Positions 35,083 through 44,400 of a stretch of 64,000 bases of DNA are shown here, one piece after another. Location: assembly GCF_000622365.1 (NCBI RefSeq), contig NZ_JASC01000002.1:173501-237500 (forward strand), written 5' to 3'. Position numbers and translations under genes: made by a program. The stretch comes from Sulfitobacter noctilucae. Lineage in GTDB: Bacteria > Pseudomonadota > Alphaproteobacteria > Rhodobacterales > Rhodobacteraceae. Under the pieces are notes generated by a model. The model did no database searches. It was not told where the DNA came from and saw only the letters and a list, made by a program, of their open reading frames with translations. Each line of letters starts with the position of its first letter. The first letter of the stretch is position 1.

Positions 35083-35721
35083 ATGGATCAGCTGATCGGA
35101 ACCCTTAATCCGGCAACTCTTGTGGTGTTTGCAGCCCTTGCCGTTTTGTCGTTTCTGTCGATTACCGTATCGGTCTTCAAGATGATGCAATTCGCCCGCC
35201 TTGGTGTGGGCAAACGTGCGCGAGCCGAGGAAATTCTCGATACATGGCTGTCGGGGCGGGGCGAGGAAGCGATGAAGCTCGCATCCGAGCGCAAGTCGGT
35301 CCTCGCGCGGATCTTGCAGGCTGTGTTCACAGGCGTACAGGCCAAACCGGGTGAAACGGGCTATGCCGAAGAGCTTGGCCGCCAATCCGCGATCATCGAG
35401 CTAGCCAGCATGTCCGACCGGATGCGCGTGTTGGAAATCGTGGTGCAGGCTGCGCCGATGCTGGGCTTGTTGGGCACAGTGATCGGGATGATTGATGCGT
35501 TTTCAGTTTTGTCTTTGTCCGAAGGCGGGGTTGATCCAGCCGCCCTTGCCGGTGGCATCTGGACCGCGCTGACCACCACCGCAGTCGGCCTGAGCATCGC
35601 GCTGGTGGCGTATTTCTTTGCCAGCTGGTTCGAAAGCCGTATCGACCGCGAGCGGAACCTGATCGAAGCGGCCATATCGGCGGCGATCTACGGGCGGGTT
35701 GATCCAACCGCAGGGACGTGA
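35083..35721 (+). CDS. ExbB/TolQ/MotA-family proton channel subunit
   Basis: 212 residues, three transmembrane segments (about 10-33, 118-142, 160-182). The core GLLGTVIGMIDAFSVL and the following GGIWTALTTTAVGLSIALVAYFF is the MotA_ExbB signature. Such proteins form a pentamer around two ExbD/TolR chains and use proton flow to drive envelope work. Start ATG 35083 follows GGAAAGAA. It leads a row of ExbB, ExbD, ExbD and TonB-like genes that lie inside the T6SS locus. Confidence 0.92.
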   Translation: MDQLIGTLNPATLVVFAALAVLSFLSITVSVFKMMQFARLGVGKRARAEEILDTWLSGRGEEAMKLASERKSVLARILQAVFTGVQAKPGETGYAEELGRQSAIIELASMSDRMRVLEIVVQAAPMLGLLGTVIGMIDAFSVLSLSEGGVDPAALAGGIWTALTTTAVGLSIALVAYFFASWFESRIDRERNLIEAAISAAIYGRVDPTAGT

Positions 35722-35728
35722 GGCGCAG

Positions 35729-36190
35729 GTGGGCCGCTTTTCTCTCAACATTCCACAGCGGCGCACCAATTACCGCTTTGCGCTGACGCCATTGGCGGAT
35801 GCGATGTTTCAACTGCTGATCTTCTTCATGCTATCTGCAGGGCTGACCCCCTATTCGCTCCTGACCTTTCAAAGCGCGCCGGCGTTGGCCTCCGCGCCGC
35901 CCAGCGTCGCGGGCGAAGATGGCGTCATACCGCAGGTGCCCGCGCTGGGACCGGATGGCGAAGTGGCGCTTTGGACCATCGAAGCGGACACCGTTTTGGT
36001 CGGCGGCCAGCGCTTTGGCTTTGACGCGCTGGATGATCTGGCAGAGGCGTTGGGCGCAACCGGCGCGCCTGCATCCGTTGTGTTGATCGTGCGTCCCTCG
36101 GCTCAGGTGCAGGACATCACCACCGTGCTGGCGCGCCTGACCGCTGCCGAGGTTGCCTCCGTGCAGGTCAGCATTGGCGAGACGTTCTGA
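35729..36190 (+). CDS. ExbD/TolR-family protein (first copy)
   Basis: 153 residues; GTG 35729 after GAGGCGCAG. One N-terminal transmembrane helix (TPLADAMFQLLIFFMLSAGL), with the Asp of PLADAM at the place of the proton-carrying Asp of ExbD, then a periplasmic domain with the repeating EVALWTIEAD/VLVGGQRF strands and a final domain VVLIVRPSAQVQDITTVLARL. Partner of the ExbB-like protein, 7 bases downstream of its stop. Confidence 0.9.
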   Translation: MGRFSLNIPQRRTNYRFALTPLADAMFQLLIFFMLSAGLTPYSLLTFQSAPALASAPPSVAGEDGVIPQVPALGPDGEVALWTIEADTVLVGGQRFGFDALDDLAEALGATGAPASVVLIVRPSAQVQDITTVLARLTAAEVASVQVSIGETF

Positions 36191-36191
36191 C

Positions 36192-36596
36192 GTGGCCTTG
36201 AAACGCAATCTCCTGCCCCCGTCACAGCCGCCGATCCGGCCCGATGTGTCGCTGTTCATCGTAAATATCGTGCTGTTGTTGATCCTGTTTTTTCTGGCCA
36301 CCGGCACGCTTGTTAATACTCCCGACATGGGGGTGCGCCTGTCCGAAACCCGCGATTTGCCGATTGATCAACTGCCCTCGCCAGTGTTGGTCGTGGCGCC
36401 CGATGGCACCCTTTCGCTGGACAGCACCCCCATCACCGACGCTGATCTGCCACAGGCCTTGGCGGGTGCCAGCGTCCTGCATATCCTGATCGACCGCACC
36501 GCACCTGCTGTTGACCTGTTGTCGCTGATCGATCAGCCCGCGTTCAAGACGCTCGACATCCGTCTGGTCACCATCCACCGGCGCGAGGGCATATGA
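36192..36596 (+). CDS. ExbD/TolR-family protein (second copy)
   Basis: 134 residues; GTG 36192, one base after the first copy's stop. N-terminal helix PDVSLFIVNIVLLLILFFLA with the Asp of PDVSLFI corresponding to the ExbD proton-carrier, then the periplasmic part (VVAPDGTLSLDSTPITDADL; LHILIDRTAPAVDLLSLIDQ). Two different ExbD-like chains next to one ExbB would fit a heterodimeric core. Overlaps the next gene by ATGA. Confidence 0.88.
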   Translation: MALKRNLLPPSQPPIRPDVSLFIVNIVLLLILFFLATGTLVNTPDMGVRLSETRDLPIDQLPSPVLVVAPDGTLSLDSTPITDADLPQALAGASVLHILIDRTAPAVDLLSLIDQPAFKTLDIRLVTIHRREGI

Positions 36597-37939
36597 GCTT
36601 TCTGCCTTATGCATCAAACGGCAAATCCGGCTGGATCGCGGCAGCCTGCGGTGCCGTATTGGTGCATGGTGTGGCCCTTGCCGTGGGGTTCGGCGGTTTG
36701 CAGGATATCTTTGCGCGGGCTGCACCCGACCCGAACGAGCGGCCGCACTATACCATCACGGTTGCCCCTCTGGACAGCGACACCATCGCAGGACTGGTCG
36801 AACAACAAGGTGACGCAGGTACAGAGGATGGTGAGGGGCTGGACCTCACCTCTCCCGAGACGGCACAAAGCCCGGAACCCGAGCGACTGGCTGCGCTGAC
36901 GCCGGAGGCGTTGTCCGAAGCCCCGGAACCGGAAAGCACAGACGCGCTGACAGCACAGGAACCCGACGCGGTTGACCCCGAGCCTGTCGTGCCGGACGCA
37001 ATCACGCCGGAAACGCTCGCGCCAGAGACGATCGAACCTTTAGCCAGCCTGCCGCAGGAAACCATCACCCCCGTGCCACCCTCAGCGCCGCCGCCTGCGC
37101 TAACCGGCCCGCTGATCCCTGACACAGTGACCGCCCTGCCCAGCGCGCCCTCGCTCAGCCCCGTGGCACCATCCGGCACAGCGGATCTGATCGCAAAGCC
37201 TGTGCCATCGCAGACAGAGACCTTGCAGCCCAAAGCCCCTTCAGGCGCGATGGTCGCCGCCGTGGGACGCCCGGCACCAGCAGCAACACCGCAAACCGCA
37301 ACAGCGGCACCCAGCGCACAAGACATCGCTGTGGCGGACCTGTTGCGCCGCATCCAGACAGCGAAGGCTGATCCCTGTTTGCTTGCCTTGCCGCGCCGGG
37401 ACGGCGAAGAGGGTGTCGGCCTCGCGTTGATCGCCAATTCGGACAGCGCCATGTCCCGTTTTAGCGACACGGTCCTGACCCGACCAAGCGATGCTGACAT
37501 CCGCCAAACCCGCGTGTTGGTCGATGAACGCCAATGTGCCGCCCTTAATTTCATACGCCAGAATGTGGATTATCCCGCCACCCGCCTTGGCCTGCGGCTG
37601 GATGCGGTCGAAGTGCCTTCGGGCGGGCGGCTGACGGGGGTCTTGCGCGGCACGGCGGGACGGTATGTGACGCTGGTGCTGATCGACAACAATGGCGTGG
37701 TGCAGGATTTGCAGCGGTTTCTGTCATTTTCAGGCAATTTCACCCGCTTTGATGTGCCCGTCACCCGCGCAGGCCCCGCGCGCGATACCAAGCAGATGTT
37801 GCTGGCCATTGCCACACGAAGACCTGCACCTGCGATACGCACCCGTGCGGGCCGATTGGCGCAGGACGTTTTCGCCGGGTTGGAGGGCGAGGTGGCCGCG
37901 CAGGCGGCGCTGGCCGTTGTCACCTTTGATGTGCGATAG
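36593..37939 (+). CDS. TonB-like periplasm-spanning protein with C-terminal domain shared with the T6SS kinase
   Basis: 448 residues. One N-terminal transmembrane helix (13-33), a long Pro/Glu/Ala-rich spacer (about 60-240) as in TonB/TolA, and a folded C-terminal domain (about 254-448) with two Cys: DPCLL and QCAAL, followed by strands to TFDVR. The C-terminal domain does not look like the usual TonB-C; it resembles the periplasmic part of the kinase encoded next door. Start overlaps the second ExbD (ATGA). Its stop is 3 bases from the convergent kinase stop. Confidence 0.8.
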   Translation: MSFLPYASNGKSGWIAAACGAVLVHGVALAVGFGGLQDIFARAAPDPNERPHYTITVAPLDSDTIAGLVEQQGDAGTEDGEGLDLTSPETAQSPEPERLAALTPEALSEAPEPESTDALTAQEPDAVDPEPVVPDAITPETLAPETIEPLASLPQETITPVPPSAPPPALTGPLIPDTVTALPSAPSLSPVAPSGTADLIAKPVPSQTETLQPKAPSGAMVAAVGRPAPAATPQTATAAPSAQDIAVADLLRRIQTAKADPCLLALPRRDGEEGVGLALIANSDSAMSRFSDTVLTRPSDADIRQTRVLVDERQCAALNFIRQNVDYPATRLGLRLDAVEVPSGGRLTGVLRGTAGRYVTLVLIDNNGVVQDLQRFLSFSGNFTRFDVPVTRAGPARDTKQMLLAIATRRPAPAIRTRAGRLAQDVFAGLEGEVAAQAALAVVTFDVR

Positions 37940-37942
37940 CCG

Positions 37943-39967
37943 TCAGTCGCCCTCGGTTGGCAACAGCAGCACATAGCCCAAGGTTGTCGACGCCGTGCCG
38001 CCGCGTGCAGCAATCTCGTCCAGCACGGCGGGGAGCAATTCGTCAGCGGGCGTATTGTCAGCGGCCGTGGCGGCGCGGGTCAGCGGTCTGTCGCTCGCCA
38101 CGATCAAAACCAACTGCGGCGTCGGGTCATTGCCTTGGTCCAGTGTCAGACCAAAGCCCAGAGTGCGCTCTCCTCCGACCGCATCGGACAGACGGCCGGT
38201 CAGATTGAACACGGCCGAATTGGGGGTAATCAACGCCGCCCATATGGACTGATCGCCGATATTCCCGATGCGCATCGTAATCGCCTCGCCCGATGTCATC
38301 TGATCCGCCGAGATTTGCACCCGTGGCGGCTCGCGCCCGCGTCCCTGCAATGCCTGGGTAAAGGCGAGCGCGGCACACTGCCCGCTGGTCACCTGTCGGG
38401 GCAGGACGGCTGGTCGGGCGCCGAATTTCTCCTCATAGGCGACAGGCAAGCCCGCAAACGGCTCTCCCGTCTCTGAAAAGCCCTCGATCATGCCCGCGTT
38501 CGGCCCCGCAGTCACCCGTGACAACAAAGTGCAATCTCCGCCGTCAAAAGCGGCAAGGAAGCCTGCGCGTGTGTCTTCCAATGGTGGCGGGATACTCTCT
38601 GCCTGGGCGGGTTCCGCGACCACAGGCGCACTGTGCTCTCCGATCATGCCCATCTGCCATGCGCCAAATCCGACAATGGCGCAGATCACCAGGAACGCCA
38701 TTACGAGAAGGCCCAGCGCACGAGTGCTCTCTTGTGGTTCGGGTGCCGGAAAATTAACAGGCGCGGCGGTCGGTTCTGGCGGCAGCGTGCCCTGCAAAGT
38801 CTGGGTGACCGTTGACATCGGCACCTGAAGCCCTTGTGGCGGCGCGGTGAGCATGCTGTTCGGCGTCAGCGTTTGCGGCCCTCCGGTCAGGGGACCCATA
38901 GGCAAGGTCACCCCCTGCCGGTAGTGCGCGGGAATGAGCGATGGATTGTCCAGCATCCGCTGCACGTCCTCCATCGAGCCGGGGCGCCGTGCCGGGTCAG
39001 GCTCCAGCATGTACCGTAGGATCGGCTGAACGATCTGTGGCAGACTGGACAGATCGGGAATGGATTGGCGCGACTGGACCGCATCTACAATCGACGCCCC
39101 CATATCCAGTGCCTCGCCCCGTGTCGCCGCCGCGATCAGCAGGGCAAGCCCGTAAATATCCGTGGCCGGTCCGATTTCGCTGCCATAGTGACCCAGCTGT
39201 TCAGGGGCGACATATTTGAATTTGCCGGCAAACTGCCCGTGCATTGTCCCCTCGGTCACGACATTCGATTTGGCGATGCCAAAGTCAATCAACCGCGCCT
39301 GACCGACGTCCCCATCGGGCAACATGACGTTGTCAGGCGACAGATCTCGGTGGACGACGCCCTGCGCATGCGCACGCGCCAGACCACCACTCAGCCTTCT
39401 TAGCAAAGTGAGCGCCTGAACAGGTGGCATGGCACCGTCTTTGGCCAAGTAATCAGCCAGCGGCACCCCTTCTATGAACTCCATGACCAGAAAGTACTGA
39501 TCCAAATCACGGTCATGCACATAGTTGTAATACCGCACGATGGCCTCGTGCGAGAGCTGCCTCAGGGTGCGCGCCTCGCGCTTGAACAGCAAGCCAGCCT
39601 TCTCGTCTTCGGCCAGATTGGCTAGGATCGCTTTGATCGCCACCGGATCACCCGTGCCGATCTCGATCCCGCGATAGACCTCGCCCATGCCACCCGCCTT
39701 GAGCACTTCCTCAATCCGGTAGTTGTTGTTGATCGTCGTCCCGATCCCCAGGGCTGTGGCACCTTCCTTGATGGTAGAGGGGCTATCGGGCGCGGGCAAA
39801 GGTGCGATCCCGGCTGCGCCGTCATCCCCTTGCGGCTGGGAAATGCGGGTGCGGTCGTCGTCGACGTCATCGCCGGCGGGCGGGCCGGACCAGAACTCTG
39901 TCTTGTCGTCAGGCGCATCGGTTGGACCGGCATCTGGTTTGCCGGAGGGTGGCTTTTTGTCGCTCAC
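37943..39967 (-). CDS. ppkA: PpkA-like T6SS serine/threonine protein kinase with periplasmic domain
   Basis: 674 residues, GTG start. N-terminal acidic tail has DDKTEF and DDDRTRI (Thr23, Thr40). Kinase domain about 80-345: Gly loop AGGMGEVYRG, VAIKAI Lys, HRDLSPDN catalytic loop, IDFGIAK, so probably active. One transmembrane helix about 416-440, then a periplasmic domain (about 470-674) with DC.LL and QCAAL Cys pairs. In known T6SS, PpkA phosphorylates Fha or TssL to start assembly. Overlaps the phosphatase gene by four bases. Confidence 0.92.
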   Translation of the reverse strand: MSDKKPPSGKPDAGPTDAPDDKTEFWSGPPAGDDVDDDRTRISQPQGDDGAAGIAPLPAPDSPSTIKEGATALGIGTTINNNYRIEEVLKAGGMGEVYRGIEIGTGDPVAIKAILANLAEDEKAGLLFKREARTLRQLSHEAIVRYYNYVHDRDLDQYFLVMEFIEGVPLADYLAKDGAMPPVQALTLLRRLSGGLARAHAQGVVHRDLSPDNVMLPDGDVGQARLIDFGIAKSNVVTEGTMHGQFAGKFKYVAPEQLGHYGSEIGPATDIYGLALLIAAATRGEALDMGASIVDAVQSRQSIPDLSSLPQIVQPILRYMLEPDPARRPGSMEDVQRMLDNPSLIPAHYRQGVTLPMGPLTGGPQTLTPNSMLTAPPQGLQVPMSTVTQTLQGTLPPEPTAAPVNFPAPEPQESTRALGLLVMAFLVICAIVGFGAWQMGMIGEHSAPVVAEPAQAESIPPPLEDTRAGFLAAFDGGDCTLLSRVTAGPNAGMIEGFSETGEPFAGLPVAYEEKFGARPAVLPRQVTSGQCAALAFTQALQGRGREPPRVQISADQMTSGEAITMRIGNIGDQSIWAALITPNSAVFNLTGRLSDAVGGERTLGFGLTLDQGNDPTPQLVLIVASDRPLTRAATAADNTPADELLPAVLDEIAARGGTASTTLGYVLLLPTEGD

Positions 39968-40767
39968 GGCACCAGCCCCGGTTCGGTCAAGTCACCGGTG
40001 CGTTCGATCTGCATCTCGTTTTCCGCAGAAGGCGGCGGGGCGGCGCAGATGGTGGCGATGACCGTTACGTTGTCGCGCGCGCCTCGACGCACGGTTTCCG
40101 CAATCAGAGCCGCGCAGGCATCTTGCGGCGCGTGGTTCAGCAGGATCCCCACGATATCGGAATCTTCAAGGTGTTCATTCAACCCGTCAGAGCAGATGAG
40201 AAACGCATCGCCTACCTGGACTTCGCCCAGGATCACCTCGCAGTTCGGGGTATCCGTCACACCAACCGCGCGGGTGATGACATTTTTGCGCGGCCAGTTT
40301 TCCGCCTCCTGTTCGGTGATAGAACCCGCATCAAGCAACATGCGCACCTCGGTATGATCCTGACTTTGCTGGATCAGCTTACCCTCCCGCAAGACATAGA
40401 CACGGCTGTCACCTGACCAGACGCAGGCGAACTGGGTCTCGTGGATCAACAGGGCCGCAACGGTCGCCCCGATGACGCCGCCATCTAGGTCAGCGGCATG
40501 GGTGCGGATCAGATCATTGGCGCGGCTGAGCCGTTCATCGAACCGCGCGTGCAGATCTTCCAAAGATGCCGCCATGCCGATCGAGTTCAGTTCCCTTACA
40601 ATAGTCTGGCTGGCGAAATCGCCCGCTGCATGTCCGCCCATGCCGTCCGCCACCACCCAAAGACCGCAGTCGGGGCGGGACAGAAAGCTGTCCTCGTTGA
40701 CGTGACGTTGGCAGCCCACATCGCTGGCTTGTCCGGTCTCGAACGTAAAAAATTCGTTGGCGTTCAT
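39964..40767 (-). CDS. pppA: PppA-like PP2C serine/threonine phosphatase
   Basis: 267 residues, one PP2C domain: RHVNEDSFL and GLWVVADGMGGHAAGDFAS (metal-binding Asp), SGDSRVYVLREG, LLICSDGLNEHL and DNVTVI. Antagonist of the kinase: it removes phosphate from T6SS targets and resets the system. ATGA overlap with the kinase gene downstream and with TagF upstream. Confidence 0.95.
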   Translation of the reverse strand: MNANEFFTFETGQASDVGCQRHVNEDSFLSRPDCGLWVVADGMGGHAAGDFASQTIVRELNSIGMAASLEDLHARFDERLSRANDLIRTHAADLDGGVIGATVAALLIHETQFACVWSGDSRVYVLREGKLIQQSQDHTEVRMLLDAGSITEQEAENWPRKNVITRAVGVTDTPNCEVILGEVQVGDAFLICSDGLNEHLEDSDIVGILLNHAPQDACAALIAETVRRGARDNVTVIATICAAPPPSAENEMQIERTGDLTEPGLVP

Positions 40768-41447
40768 GTCGCGTCCTCTGTCTCACCGGGTACACCACCC
40801 AAAAGCCAGCCAAGCGCTTGCGGAGCCGGAAGCCCCTCACAACCGAGCCATGTCGCGGCACGGTATTGGGTTTTTGAATGGGTGCCCGGTGCCCACCAGT
40901 ATGACCGCGACAGATGTGCCCGATCCGCATTAGGTGCGTCTGCCGAGGCCAGCAGCGCAGCCAGATTACCGCCCGGATGATGCGCCCAAAGAGTTGGGCC
41001 AAGCGCTGCCGTCGTCTCGTCTTCTGCCGGGGCGGAGACATGTGCATCCGCGAGCAATGCGGCGGCCCCCTGTCCCGGTTCCATCTGTTCCAGATGATCC
41101 GCCATCGCGTCCCACAGGCTGTGGTCCACGTCCGCCCCCAGCGGCACCGGCACATTTGCGCCCTCGACCAGCAATAGCAGCGGAAAACGCCGACCGACCC
41201 TGTCGCGGGACGGGTGCAGCAGCCCAGCCACACTGCGCCCCAGTACGGCGCGCCCGACCCAGAACCGCAGGTTCTGCGCACCGTCCCAAAAGGCTCCCCA
41301 ATCCTCGCCCATTTGATCGCGCAGCGGCGGCAAAGTGGCATCCAGCCAGCCGTTCATCGCCTCGATCAGATGTTCAGACACGCCCGCCTGCAAGAAATCG
41401 CCATACCCGGGATGCTTGCCCATGAGGCCGAGGGGAACGTGCTGCAT
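40764..41447 (-). CDS. tagF: TagF / ImpM-family T6SS regulator
   Basis: 227 residues. N-terminal GLMGKHPGYGDFLQAG and the WLDATLPPLRDQMG / FWDGAQNLRFWVGRAVLG stretch identify the ImpM/TagF_N domain. In other bacteria TagF is a post-translational repressor acting through Fha. It lies one base after tssM and overlaps pppA; in this species the phosphatase is a separate gene, not fused as in some TagF-PppA proteins. Confidence 0.92.
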   Translation of the reverse strand: MQHVPLGLMGKHPGYGDFLQAGVSEHLIEAMNGWLDATLPPLRDQMGEDWGAFWDGAQNLRFWVGRAVLGRSVAGLLHPSRDRVGRRFPLLLLVEGANVPVPLGADVDHSLWDAMADHLEQMEPGQGAAALLADAHVSAPAEDETTAALGPTLWAHHPGGNLAALLASADAPNADRAHLSRSYWWAPGTHSKTQYRAATWLGCEGLPAPQALGWLLGGVPGETEDAT

Positions 41448-41448
41448 C

Positions 41449-44400
41449 CTATTGCTCCAAGGTTGCCGGGCAGGAGAAATCTGCCAGCTCCGGCATCAGG
41501 AAAGGCACCGTGGTGCTGTCAAATTCGATCCGGTAGGTGATGGAACGTCCGCCGACGTCTTGCGTCACATCCACGAAATTGGCGCTGACCCGTGCGCGAC
41601 CTTTGCGCAGGAAATTCACAATGTCCCAGCGGCCTTCTGCAAAGCTGATGCTGGATTGGCGGTCATCAGGGGCCGGGAACAATTCGACTGATACGCCGGA
41701 GCTTTGCCCCGGCCAGCTGAGTGCTGCGGGCGCGCTGTCTGGTTGGGTGCGGATAGAGCCGCCGTTCATCGACAGGATCGCCAGTTCGACCGTCGGCGAG
41801 GAGGTTAGATGGGCGATGGACATGTCGACTTTGGGTTCTGCTGATCCGCTGGCAAAGAACGCCAGTTGGATGGCCTGAGCGCGGTCAAACTGCTTAAGCC
41901 CGGCGCGCGAGAGCGTCTGGCCGATGGCGCTGTCGGGGGCGGGCAGCAACCCGTCCGGCCCCCGAATGACATGAGGCTGCAAATAGGAGGTATAGAAATT
42001 GTCCATCCGCCCTCCGGGGCCAAAGAATTGCCCGAAAACCGCAGGCGAGACATGCCGCCCGTTCCCGAACGGGAACAGTGGCGCGATGAAATCACGGCAA
42101 AATTGCGAGACTTCATCGTTCAATGCGCGGTTAAGCTGGCTCATGGTGGCGGCGGTGGCGACGGCGCGGAATTCGTTTTCAACCTCGTTCAGCATGCGCG
42201 CCAGATCATCAGGCAATGCGGTGTTGTTGCGGGTCAGCGCCGAAAGCGACTGGCTAAGCATGGTTTCATCCGCCGGCGTCGGGGCCACGCTCGCCTGCCG
42301 GCGGTTTTCTCGCAGATCGCCCAGATTGGCGAGGATCACATCCACCGGGCGCGAGCGGTCACTGCCTGTCATCAAGGCATGCCACTGGGCAAAATCATCG
42401 CTGATCCGCTCGACCTGACGGCGCTGGGTGTCTTCGGCGACCGCGTTGCCCGCGCGGGTTTGGACCTTGCTTTTGGATTTGACGGAATCCAGCACAACCC
42501 GCTGGAACACCCCCGATTGGCTGTAGATGCGGCGGAACGCGGCGCTGCCCATGTTGTCGCTCAGCGACCCTGTCGCCAATTGCTCAGGCGTCAGATCGCC
42601 GATTTCATCGTAAAGACGCACCAAGCGCGTCTCTTCCTCCACCGCTTCAACCAGTTCAAGGATGGGCGATGCGACGGGCGACGACAGGATCGCCAGCGCC
42701 TCGAATTCCGGGGCGTCATTGGAAAGCGGACCGATGCCGATGCGGCCGAACATCTCGCGCCAGGCACCGTTGAATTCGATCCGGTAGGCGCGGTGCAGAT
42801 CACGCTCCAGATTGGCCAGCTGTGCCTCATAGCCAACGCGCTCTGCCGCGTCGCCCAGCACCCATTGATCTTCGCGCAAGCGGTCGCGGGCCTCGGTCAG
42901 CTCTTCAAGGAAGAAGCCCCAATAGCCTTCGAATGTATAAAGGCCGGGCACGCCGAGACTGTCCAGCGGGCTACCATCGGTCGTCTCGAACACACGCGCA
43001 ACACCGCCCGATACCCGTTCAACCAAATTGAAATCGGCCACGCCCGAGGTAACCGCCCGATCCTTGAGAGAGGCATAGGCCTGATCCGCCAAGGGCAGAT
43101 TCACGATGGCTTCACGGGCGCTGCTGACAATTTCGGGGTCAATGGCCAGAAGCGTCTGACGGTCTGCGTCAAGCTCCAGCATTGCGGCGAGATGGGCGTT
43201 GATGCGGTCGCGTTCATCAACCTGACCGGCGTTCGAGAACATCGCACTCCAGACATCGGCGAAATAGGCTTGGACGGCAGCATCATCGCCGCTGCCCTCG
43301 CCTTGCCCGCCGATCAGAAGATAGACCTTGAGGGCGCGGTAGATGCCGCCCGTGTCCTTGTCAGCAATCAGCTGGGGAATTTCGTTTTCGAGATGAAGAA
43401 CCATGCGGGGGCGCAACATCCGCTCCAACCCATCCGAATAAGCCCGGGTCGCGGCGAGGGAGACTTCGCCGTGACGGGACAGGCCGAAGCCTTCCCACAG
43501 GCCCGGGTCGCGGGTATCGCCGTAACCTGCGGTCATATTCCGCAGGTCTTGGAGGTGCTGCAGGATCAAAGATGGATCGGTGTTGTCGACCACCGGGCGG
43601 CTGATCTCGGCGCGGGCCGCGCGTGCATAGGTTTGCGCCTCTACGTCAGCGGTGCGCAGCAGGGTCGCGTTCTGCCAAAAGCTGAAGCCGAAAGCCCCCA
43701 TGGCCGCAATCGTAACGCCCACGATCAGGCTGAGTGCTGCCGTGCGCAAAATCTTGGCCCGGCGGATGGCGCGGTGGTCGAAGCTGACCCAATCGCGTTC
43801 TTCAAAGATCACGCGCTTGAGAAGGTCGTGCAAAAAGAAAGACTTGCCCTTCCCGGACATGAAGGACGGCTGAAACGCCGCATCATCCTGCGTGCGCGAC
43901 ATGGCCCCCAACACTTGATCGATGGGCGTGCCTTCTTGTGTGCCGGAAGTGAAGTAGAAGCCGCGCAGGATCGCGTTGGTTTTGTAGCGCGTCGGCTCGA
44001 ACACCTGCCGCATGAACTCGGCCACATTGTCGCGCATCATGGCCATCTGCCCCGGAAGCCCGAAGATCGCGATGCGGCTCACGCCGTCGGGCTCTTCGCT
44101 CATCCTGTCGATGACCTCATCGCTCAGCCGGCCCAAAAGCGCGTCAAATTCATCCGCGACATTCAGATAGGTATCCGCCTTGCGGTCCTTGGTTTGGAAG
44201 GTCACGCCCCAAACACTTTTGCGGCGGTTGGTGTTGAAACTGGCGAAATATTCGCGGAAGCCTGCAATCAGATCCGCCTTGGTGAACAGCACATAGACCG
44301 GAAAGTCGATTTTCAGCTGTTCGTGTATCTCGCCCAGCCGTTTGCGCACAGTCTGCGCCTGCGCTGCGATCTCGGCCTCGCTGGCGTTCAGCACTTGCTC

